This document shows positions 1-6,156 of a DNA stretch of 6,521 nt, in pieces. The DNA lies in the NCBI GenBank assembly GCA_002725925.1, contig PBRL01000073.1:11941-18461 (forward strand), written 5' to 3'. This DNA comes from Chloroflexota bacterium (lineage in GTDB: Bacteria > Chloroflexota > Dehalococcoidia > Lucifugimonadales > Lucifugimonadaceae). The position numbers were made by a program, and so were the translations under genes. Numbering within the stretch: position 1 is the first letter of the stretch; each line of letters starts with the position of its first letter. The notes under the pieces are model-generated. The model was given only the letters and a program-made list of their open reading frames with translations, made no database searches and was not told where the DNA came from.

Positions 1-1226
1 CCAGCTGTAGGCAAACCGTCTCCTTCCCCGTAATCTCCTGTATTTGGTATTCCGTCCACACCTACATCATCTTTTTCTGCATTCCAGTCACCATCATCAT
101 CAATTCCGTTATCTCGGCTCTCATCTATTATACCATCACTATCATTATCGATTTGATCAAAGGGGTTGCCGGGACTTTCCAGAAATTTGTAGCCAAAAAA
201 ACCAGGGTTCCTGGCACTGCCGCTGGCACTGCCGTCCTCATCCCAGCAATAGACCATGTTAACATCCCGATCGAAATAAGACAAATCATCCCGCCAGTCA
301 TTAGGACCGCCAATATGGGGATCTCCCCACATTCCAAACATGACTTCATGGAGATCTTTTGAGCTTTTATTGGTCACCTTGTAAATCAGGAAGATGATAT
401 CCTCTGCCAACGGATTTGCCCATTGGTAATAGCGATATTCTATCTGTAACCCCAGCCCTTTTCGTAAAGAATCGTCCGGGAAGGGATAATATTCAAACTC
501 CTTGTTTCTGCGGTCATCACAGACAAAAAAAGCTTCCTCATCAGCATTAGACGCTCCCTGGCGCAGGTCACCTGGCCATACATAATCTTTCAGATTTGGA
601 TTATACCAGTCATTGGCCCAGCTATCAGGTTTGCCGTCAAAATCACGGTCAATATCGCTGGATGTTGGAATCTTATCATAATCCGGATCTGCAAAATAGA
701 TACCCTCATCACTGTAGGCCAAAGGTTCCCAGGTCCAGTATTCTGATCCATCCGGCGATCGTTCAGGATCTGTGACCAATCCATCGCTGATCACCCTGGC
801 ATACCAGGTAGTATCTCCATTTTCAACCCGCGGATAGGCATCCGGATGGCTATCGGAAGCAACAGGCACCTCCGCACAAATAAAGGGTCCAAATTCATAC
901 CCATATCCAAGACCTTCCCAAATGATGTCCGAGATTATGTTGCCTGGCCGGGAGATGGAACCATAATTCCATATCTCTGATGTAATCTTATTTCCTGTTA
1001 TAATGGCATATTGTCGGCGCAGAATCTGCTCATCTTCATCAAGCTGTTTTACTGCCTGCCGATCGATCCAGCGGTAGTATCCTGCAAATTCTCTTTGGCT
1101 CCAGTCTTTTTGGGGACCTTTCATATATTTATCCGATCTAAAAAACGGGTTTCCCCCCAGGAGTTGAACACCCGATAATACCAGCAGCAGAAAGATCTTT
1201 ATTAACATATAATTGTGCCGGTTCAT
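1..1226 (-). CDS. Exported Asp-rich protein of unknown function, partner of the TonB-dependent receptor (C-terminus beyond window)
   Basis: The open frame runs from ATG at 1226-1224 to the window edge, giving 408 codons without a stop; the C-terminus is missing. The N-terminus (MNRHNYMLIKIF, then LLLLVLSGVQ) reads as a Sec signal peptide of about 25 residues. There is no cysteine after it, so this is not a lipoprotein. The mature part is rich in Trp, Tyr, Asp and Gly and has no catalytic motif I recognise. It carries Asp loops of the thrombospondin-3/dockerin style: D193-x-D-x-D-G-x-x-D201, D360-x-D-x-D-G-x-x-D-E369 and a DDDGD run at 376-380, which suggest calcium binding. The gene overlaps the receptor stop codon by 4 nt (ATGA, 1226-1223) and has its own GGAG ribosome site, so co-expression with the receptor is likely. 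Met7 (1208) is an alternative start without a ribosome site. I recall similar exported proteins in Marinimicrobia and Calditrichota genomes, annotated as hypothetical. A C-terminal sorting domain, if present, would lie outside the window. Confidence 0.85.
   Translation of the reverse strand, partial: MNRHNYMLIKIFLLLVLSGVQLLGGNPFFRSDKYMKGPQKDWSQREFAGYYRWIDRQAVKQLDEDEQILRRQYAIITGNKITSEIWNYGSISRPGNIISDIIWEGLGYGYEFGPFICAEVPVASDSHPDAYPRVENGDTTWYARVISDGLVTDPERSPDGSEYWTWEPLAYSDEGIYFADPDYDKIPTSSDIDRDFDGKPDSWANDWYNPNLKDYVWPGDLRQGASNADEEAFFVCDDRRNKEFEYYPFPDDSLRKGLGLQIEYRYYQWANPLAEDIIFLIYKVTNKSSKDLHEVMFGMWGDPHIGGPNDWRDDLSYFDRDVNMVYCWDEDGSASGSARNPGFFGYKFLESPGNPFDQIDNDSDGIIDESRDNGIDDDGDWNAEKDDVGVDGIPNTGDYGEGDGLPTA
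211..234 (-). repeat. Perfect 12-bp tandem duplication inside the Asp-rich protein gene
   Basis: The plus-strand 12-mer ctggcactgccg occurs twice without a gap (211-222 and 223-234). Its length is a multiple of three, so the frame is kept. On the coding strand it gives G332-S-A-S followed by G336-S-A-R, a short Gly/Ser/Ala linker between an acidic stretch (CWDED) and an aromatic one (FFGY). It looks like a recent slippage or duplication event in a surface loop. Confidence 0.8.
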
Positions 1227-4021
1227 AGATTCAGGCTCCAGCCTACAGTAACCAGCCTTGGTGGCCCAAAATAATCCGGTCGGGTATTGTATTCCTCCCA
1301 AGTGTGTACGCCCTCTTCTCCATAATGATCTTTAAAGCCCTCTGTTTCTTCCTGGGTACGATTTACAAAAGTATACTCTGATCGTCCTGTATCTGTGAAT
1401 ACGTAACGTTCATTGCGATTATCCAGTACATTATAGATCTTGAAAAAAAGTTCAAAATTGAATCCTGCCAGAGAGATAAATTTATACAGTCTCATATCAA
1501 GGGTTTGCTGGACAGGTTTACGTGATGTATTTGGGAAAGGAATATATCCCGCAAAAGGGATGTTTGGCGTGTAAGGCCAGCCGGTGCTCATTTTCCCAAT
1601 GAAGCTCAAGCCCCAGCCATTGGACCCCGGTTCTGTAATAGACACGGTGGCATTGAACACATGGCTCTGGTCCCAACTGAGAGGTACAATCTTTTTCTCT
1701 TCTTCAACTCCTGTGAGCGCATTAAAGTAAAAGGAGCCGCTGGTAACACTATTCCCTTCTGTGGTCTGGTAGGAATAATCCAGGAAAGCCGATAATCTGG
1801 TTTTTGGGTCTCGCCGTTTCGTGAGGCTGAGGGTAATACCCTGCACCATGGAATAATCCTTATTTAAATATACGGCATAGGATGACGGACCATAGGTAGG
1901 TGAAACATAACTGATAGACTGTAAGGCCAACAGATCCCGAATATCCTTGAAAAATAGACTCCCGTTAATAGCAATGAAATGGCTGAGCTGTTGTTGCAGG
2001 CCAAACTCATACATGACAGTTTTTTGGGGTTTTAGATCACCATAACCAATACTGGGTGCCAGGCCGGCGCCAAAGATACTGGTCAAAAAGAGATTCCTCA
2101 TGGTTGGCATCTGGAAAAAATGACCGTAGGAAAAATGCAGAATGCCCTGATCTGTGATGGGGAAGGCAACACCGATCCGGGGAGACCACATGGTTTTTTT
2201 ACTGCTCGCCACTTCTCCAACTTCCGGATTTATTAGATTATTAATATGATTTGTCCGGGGATCAAATTCATCATATCTTAATCCAATATTCATTATAAAA
2301 CTCTGATATTCCAATTTATCCTGAAGGTAGGAACTCATTATTGTTGCATTTTCAGAGTAATAACTATGAGATGGTGATTCATTTTCTGGAGCGATGGTAG
2401 GTATACGATAGGTATTGCTGTCATAAAGGATACTGAAATTCCGTTCATTCAGTTGATCGTTTCGGTACTGAAAACCAGCTTTTATTTCATGTCGGCTGTT
2501 TATTTGAGAAGTGATGTCGAATTTCCCACCAAAAGATTCTGATAAACGATAGGTATGGGTTCGATCCGATCCGCCAAAAGAAAATGTGGGCGCACTGGGG
2601 GATCCTCGAATATTCAAGGATGATGCATAATCCGAGTTGGGCAGGATATATACATTACTATCGAAAACGGTTATGTTGTGATTGCCTACGGTATAATTCC
2701 CAGGTGTTTCAATAAATAAGACTACATCCTCTTCTTCCCCGTATGGCATATTATTGGTAAAAGGAACGGAACCACTAATGTCCAATGCATTAAACTGATA
2801 ACGCTGGTAATCAGTATTATTTAGGAAAATATGTGCTTCATAGAATGTCTTACTTCCGACGGCATGATTGATCTTGAAAGAAAAATTATTGTTATCAGAA
2901 ACACTGGTGGAACGCCCATCTGGGTTATACTTATAAAAATGAACATAAGATTGACTTGTACCTTGGCTGCCCAGATACTGCATTGAAAATTTTAACTTTG
3001 GTGAAACCTTATAGGTCAATTTTACCAGCTGGTTATAACTCTCACTGGGATTCATGGCAACCGTATCTCCATTGCCCCCCATTTGAATGTACCAGTCATT
3101 CGTTTGAAAATTCGCATAATCTTGGACCGTATGTTCCCTGATACCATAGAGATAACCATCCTGTGCAGAATATCTCAGACTTGTGTTAAAGGTCAGCTTG
3201 CTGCCGGTTAATGGCAGGGGTCCGCTAAAGTATCCTTCCACTGTCCGGCGATTAAACAGCCCAAAATTATCAATATTAGGGTAAAGATCTGTATCAATTG
3301 AATATCTGTCACCGGTATATATGGATATACTTCCCTCGTAATTCTGCCCTCCTTCCTTAATTTGAATATTCACAATCCCACTCATGGCATTGCCGTATTC
3401 AGCGTTGAATCCGCCGCTGACGACTTTTAATTCCTTCAGAGCTTTATTAGACAGATTTACAGATAAACTATTGGTAAAAAAAGGATTGGCGACAGATACA
3501 CCATCAATATAATATCCTACTTCATTGCTCCTGCCGCCTCGAATATGCAGTTCACCTCCTGCCCCCACGTTTACACCAGCCTGCGTAGTTAATACACCAA
3601 GAAATGATTCCACGGGCATTGCCTCTATTTCCTCGGAAGTAGTAATCCTTTGCGTCGAAGTAAGATCCTTATAAATCAAGGGACGATCGGCCAAGACAAC
3701 CACCTCTTCCCCAGCTATCGCTTCCTGTGATAAAACAAAGTCCTGCTCTGTGGTCATGCCGGAACTGACCTGTAGATTGGTGACCTTAACAGACGCATAG
3801 CCAATATAGGATGTTCGTAAAGAATATTCGCCAACAGGAATATTCAAGATCACATAGCGTCCCTCCTGATCCGAATCTGCACCAATACCTGCTCCTTCTA
3901 CTACAACACTCACCCCAATCAGAGGCTGATTGGTTTCGGAGGCAGTGATCAATCCCGATATTTTACCAGTTTGTCCTGATAATATTCCAAATAAAACAAA
4001 TGATAGAACTACATTTTTCAA
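1223..4021 (-). CDS. TonB-dependent outer-membrane receptor with N-terminal carboxypeptidase-D-like domain
   Basis: This 932-residue protein should form an outer-membrane beta-barrel that imports a ligand using TonB/ExbBD energy. Residues 1-17 are a signal peptide (MKNVVLSFVLFGILSGQ). Residues about 19-98 form a carboxypeptidase-D regulatory-like fold (GKISGLI, PLIGVSVVV, G-x-Y-x-I at 54-59, PVGEYSLR). A TonB-box-like segment, EEVVVLADRP, lies at 105-114. The plug domain covers about 115-225, with HIRGGRSNEVGYYIDG at 159-174 and AEYGNAMSG at 207-215. The rest is rich in alternating aromatic strands typical of the barrel. The chain ends in GWSLNL, with Leu rather than the usual aromatic last residue. 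The start is TTG at 4021-4019: an in-frame stop lies at 4039-4037, no ATG lies between, and AGGA sits 9 nt upstream. The next gene overlaps the stop as ATGA. The ligand cannot be inferred; no SusD-like lipoprotein lies directly downstream. Confidence 0.95.
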   Translation of the reverse strand: MKNVVLSFVLFGILSGQTGKISGLITASETNQPLIGVSVVVEGAGIGADSDQEGRYVILNIPVGEYSLRTSYIGYASVKVTNLQVSSGMTTEQDFVLSQEAIAGEEVVVLADRPLIYKDLTSTQRITTSEEIEAMPVESFLGVLTTQAGVNVGAGGELHIRGGRSNEVGYYIDGVSVANPFFTNSLSVNLSNKALKELKVVSGGFNAEYGNAMSGIVNIQIKEGGQNYEGSISIYTGDRYSIDTDLYPNIDNFGLFNRRTVEGYFSGPLPLTGSKLTFNTSLRYSAQDGYLYGIREHTVQDYANFQTNDWYIQMGGNGDTVAMNPSESYNQLVKLTYKVSPKLKFSMQYLGSQGTSQSYVHFYKYNPDGRSTSVSDNNNFSFKINHAVGSKTFYEAHIFLNNTDYQRYQFNALDISGSVPFTNNMPYGEEEDVVLFIETPGNYTVGNHNITVFDSNVYILPNSDYASSLNIRGSPSAPTFSFGGSDRTHTYRLSESFGGKFDITSQINSRHEIKAGFQYRNDQLNERNFSILYDSNTYRIPTIAPENESPSHSYYSENATIMSSYLQDKLEYQSFIMNIGLRYDEFDPRTNHINNLINPEVGEVASSKKTMWSPRIGVAFPITDQGILHFSYGHFFQMPTMRNLFLTSIFGAGLAPSIGYGDLKPQKTVMYEFGLQQQLSHFIAINGSLFFKDIRDLLALQSISYVSPTYGPSSYAVYLNKDYSMVQGITLSLTKRRDPKTRLSAFLDYSYQTTEGNSVTSGSFYFNALTGVEEEKKIVPLSWDQSHVFNATVSITEPGSNGWGLSFIGKMSTGWPYTPNIPFAGYIPFPNTSRKPVQQTLDMRLYKFISLAGFNFELFFKIYNVLDNRNERYVFTDTGRSEYTFVNRTQEETEGFKDHYGEEGVHTWEEYNTRPDYFGPPRLVTVGWSLNL
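1236..1239 (-). promoter_or_regulatory. Ribosome binding site (GGAG) of the Asp-rich protein gene
   Basis: On the minus strand GGAG lies 9 nt upstream of the ATG at 1226, inside the last codons of the receptor gene. It supports this ATG over the in-frame Met7 codon. It also suggests that the downstream gene can recruit ribosomes as well as being coupled through the ATGA overlap. Confidence 0.6.
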
Positions 4022-4030
4022 TATATTTTT

Positions 4031-4034
4031 TCCT
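4031..4034 (-). promoter_or_regulatory. Ribosome binding site (AGGA) that fixes the TTG start of the receptor
   Basis: On the minus strand AGGA is followed by a 9-nt A/T-rich spacer and then TTG at 4021. The frame is closed by TGA at 4039-4037 and contains no ATG or GTG before the TTG. The signal peptide starts directly at this codon. Together these settle the unusual start codon. Confidence 0.65.
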
Positions 4035-4046
4035 AATCAGGCTTCA

Positions 4047-4075
4047 ATTATAAATACAATCAAAAAGAATCTAAA
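4047..4075 (-). promoter_or_regulatory. Candidate sigma70-type promoter for the receptor gene
   Basis: Read on the minus strand, TTTAGA (4075-4070, four of six bases matching TTGACA) is followed by exactly 17 nt and then a perfect TATAAT (4052-4047). Transcription would begin near 4040, giving a leader of about 19 nt that holds the AGGA ribosome site. The region is very AT-rich, so a chance match is possible. If the host is close to Bacteroidetes, its housekeeping promoters may follow a different consensus. Confidence 0.45.
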
Positions 4076-4107
4076 TAAAATAAACCTTTAATAATTAATT
4101 TTATCCT

Positions 4108-4758
4108 ATGAATAGTAAACACTTGATGGTTATTGACCCTGCAGTGATAAAACCTGCAATTGAATCTTATAACCGTATTGCCCGCACAGCACCATACCCT
4201 GTAACCTATCATCTGCCCGCCCTGCACGGGCTTACCAGTATCAAGCAGATGCGGGGCGATATTTCTGGTATTGTTGTCATGGGCAGCGCTTCCTCAGTAC
4301 ATGATGGTCATGACTGGCAGGAGGGCATTAAAGAATTACTCCTGGAAGCGTTCGAGAGCAATATCCCCGTGATGGGTATCTGCTACGGTCACCAGCTCTT
4401 GGCCCACATCTGCGGTGGAAAAGTTGGTCTATTATGGAAGGGTAAGAAAGAACAGGGCCGGCGAAATGTACAGTTGATGGAAAATTCACTTTGGGGAGCA
4501 GCAAGATCCGGCCCAATGATCTTTTCCCACCAGGAAGGCGTGACCCAATGCCCTGATGATTTCGAAATCACGGCCGTGAGTGATATGGTAACCATAGACG
4601 GCTTTGCCAGTAAAACAAAACCTATCTGGGGGTTCCAGACCCACATCGAAGCGACACAGGCTTTTATTGATGACCACGATATCCTCATTACAAACTCCCA
4701 GGGGACCTTTGCATTCGGGCACCAGATACTGGACAATTTTATTCTATCTCTAGCCTGA
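4108..4758 (+). CDS. Class I glutamine amidotransferase (free-standing GATase1 domain, GuaA-like COG0518 type)
   Basis: This 216-residue protein consists of one GATase1 domain, without a synthetase partner domain. The nucleophile elbow is G90-I-C92-Y-G-H-Q96, and the other two triad residues fall in FQTHIEA (His179, Glu181), so all three catalytic residues are present. VVMGSASSVHD (56-66) fits the oxyanion-loop region, and SHQEGV (140-145) matches the SHGDxV-like segment of free-standing members. The family releases ammonia from glutamine; some free-standing members instead cleave gamma-glutamyl peptides. There is no signal peptide, so it should be cytoplasmic. The start ATG follows an in-frame TAA at 4096 and has no Shine-Dalgarno sequence; Met7 (4126) is a weaker alternative. 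The stop is followed after one codon by the TTG start of the PBP4-like gene, suggesting an operon. The acceptor substrate is unknown; a role in amidating or hydrolysing peptidoglycan peptides would be speculation from its neighbours. Confidence 0.9.
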   Translation: MNSKHLMVIDPAVIKPAIESYNRIARTAPYPVTYHLPALHGLTSIKQMRGDISGIVVMGSASSVHDGHDWQEGIKELLLEAFESNIPVMGICYGHQLLAHICGGKVGLLWKGKKEQGRRNVQLMENSLWGAARSGPMIFSHQEGVTQCPDDFEITAVSDMVTIDGFASKTKPIWGFQTHIEATQAFIDDHDILITNSQGTFAFGHQILDNFILSLA

Positions 4759-4761
4759 TCA

Positions 4762-6156
4762 TTGCAGATTATTAAACAATTCTATATACTCTTTCTGATC
4801 TGGTGTATATCCTGCGCACCCCGCAAGGCGCTTTTTCACAACCCAGGTCCGCCTCTTCTGGTTCGTAAAATTAATGATCTAATTATTAATTCCGGTCTGG
4901 ATGCGAACATGGGCATCAAGATTGTTGCTCTTCAATCAGGTCAAACCCTTTATGCACTCAATAGCCAGAAATTGCTCATGCCCGCCAGCAATAATAAACT
5001 TTACACCTGTGCTGCTGCCTTGGAAAAGCTTGGCTCTGATTACAGATTTAAAACATTTTTACTTCGACACGGTAATAATTTGATTCTTAAGGGTGGCGGC
5101 GACCCGGACCTGACCATCGACCAGCTGGATTCACTGGCCAGGATCACGGCAAAAAAAATAAACCTTGTTGATACCCTGTTTGTGGATGAATCATTCCTGG
5201 ATTCACTCCACTATGGTCAGGGCTGGATGTGGGACGAAGGGGCCTGGTGGTACGCTGCACCCATCAGTGCAATGTCACTTAATGACAATTGTATTGATTT
5301 TTATGTAGATCCGGGAGAGTTGGGTCAACCGGCCAGGTTGGCTATAAATCCACAAACAGAGTATATACAACTGGTCAATCAATCGACCACTGTGAATGAT
5401 ACTGTCGATTTTAAAAAATTTAAGATCGATCGTGACTGGGCCGGCAGAACCAATTTATTCACTATCACAGGCGAAATTCTGGATACAGCAACAACAGATA
5501 CTTTCTACCGGAATCTTCATGATGCGGCATCATTTTCAGGTATCATTTTTTCTGAATTGCTGGAGGAGCATGGTACAACAGTAAAAAATATACTACCCGG
5601 TAAAGGGTTTATAAATCTTGATACGCTCGCGGTACACATTTCAGATTCCCTTCTTTTATCCGCCTACAATTTGATGCATGAAAGTGATAACCTGACAGCA
5701 GAATTATTTACCAAAACCATGGCTGTGAGTGATACTACAACGGGTAACTGGAAAGATGGTCTAAGGATCATCAAGACCTTTCTGGCTGATTCTGCAGGTA
5801 TGGATACATCTCTGCTCCGCCTGGCGGATGGTTCCGGTGTATCCCGCTACACCCTTACCAGTGCTGACCAGATTATTGAACTTCTTACCTATATGTATGG
5901 CAGCAGCCATAAGGATGATTTTTTATACACACTCCCAGGTGGTGGGTCAAATAGCACCCTGAAAAATCGTTTAGAATCTGTTCATTCGAAGGTAAAGGCA
6001 AAAACCGGGGGTCTTACTGGCGTGAGTTGTTTATCAGGCTATATTTTTTCAGAAAAATATGGCCCGATGGCTTTTTCCATGCTTATGAATGGCTACATCG
6101 GCGCTGCAACGCCATTCAAAAAGCTTCAAGATAGAATTGTGGCAGCTATTATATGA
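4762..6156 (+). CDS. dacB: D-alanyl-D-alanine carboxypeptidase/endopeptidase, PBP4 type (peptidase S13), lipoprotein
   Basis: This 464-residue penicillin-binding protein is close in size to E. coli DacB (477). Enzymes of this family remove the terminal D-Ala from pentapeptides and cut D-Ala-mDAP cross-links in the periplasm. The three active-site motifs are present and correctly spaced: S76-N-N-K79, S308-D-N310 and K414-T-G416. Family segments GGGDPDLT (111-118) and DGSGVSRY (356-363) are also visible. The roughly 230 residues between the first two motifs fit the extra domains inserted in S13 enzymes. The N-terminus (MQIIKQFYILFLIWCISCAP) looks like a lipoprotein signal with Cys18 as the lipidated residue; Cys at -3 is atypical. 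The start is TTG at 4762: the amidotransferase stop TGA lies in the same frame two codons upstream, so no earlier start is possible, and the next Met (Met50) would remove the signal. No Shine-Dalgarno sequence is seen, so translation is probably coupled to the upstream gene. The stop overlaps the next gene as ATGA. Confidence 0.93.
   Translation: MQIIKQFYILFLIWCISCAPRKALFHNPGPPLLVRKINDLIINSGLDANMGIKIVALQSGQTLYALNSQKLLMPASNNKLYTCAAALEKLGSDYRFKTFLLRHGNNLILKGGGDPDLTIDQLDSLARITAKKINLVDTLFVDESFLDSLHYGQGWMWDEGAWWYAAPISAMSLNDNCIDFYVDPGELGQPARLAINPQTEYIQLVNQSTTVNDTVDFKKFKIDRDWAGRTNLFTITGEILDTATTDTFYRNLHDAASFSGIIFSELLEEHGTTVKNILPGKGFINLDTLAVHISDSLLLSAYNLMHESDNLTAELFTKTMAVSDTTTGNWKDGLRIIKTFLADSAGMDTSLLRLADGSGVSRYTLTSADQIIELLTYMYGSSHKDDFLYTLPGGGSNSTLKNRLESVHSKVKAKTGGLTGVSCLSGYIFSEKYGPMAFSMLMNGYIGAATPFKKLQDRIVAAII

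Larger units (their letters stand above)
4022..4107. promoter_or_regulatory. Divergent intergenic region between the receptor and amidotransferase genes
   Basis: This 86-bp strongly AT-rich gap is the only real intergenic space in the window and must hold the start signals for both gene groups. The minus-strand promoter is listed separately. On the plus strand I find -10-like boxes TATAAA (4049-4054) and TAAAAT (4076-4081), but neither has a matching -35 element, so no plus-strand promoter is called. An 11-bp perfect palindrome, TTAATAATTAA, lies at 4088-4098, ending 9 nt before the amidotransferase ATG; it could be an operator or only base composition. Confidence 0.6.

Noticed and set aside
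44..362. Short plus-strand frames, one rich in histidine, and a 73-residue minus-strand frame
   Set aside because: They are antisense or shifted readings of the Asp-rich exported protein; the His run is simply the complement of GAT-rich Asp codons. None has a ribosome site or recognisable protein features.
1..1226. Reading the second minus-strand gene as a SusD-like partner
   Set aside because: The signal peptide has no lipobox cysteine and no SusD/RagB-like segments are visible; the Asp loops point to a different type of protein.
2956..3141. 61-residue plus-strand frame inside the receptor gene
   Set aside because: It is antisense to a well-supported barrel region and has no start signals or family features.
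4049..4081. Plus-strand -10 boxes TATAAA and TAAAAT as a promoter for the amidotransferase group
   Set aside because: Neither has a recognisable -35 element at a 16-18 nt spacing, and such boxes are expected by chance in this AT-rich stretch.
4215..4231. GC-rich hairpin gcccg / cgggc with a 7-nt loop
   Set aside because: It lies inside the amidotransferase coding sequence, near its start, with no U-tract. A terminator here would make no sense.
4328..4736. Overlapping minus-strand frames up to 115 residues opposite the amidotransferase
   Set aside because: They are shadows of a gene with an intact catalytic triad. No promoter or ribosome site precedes them.
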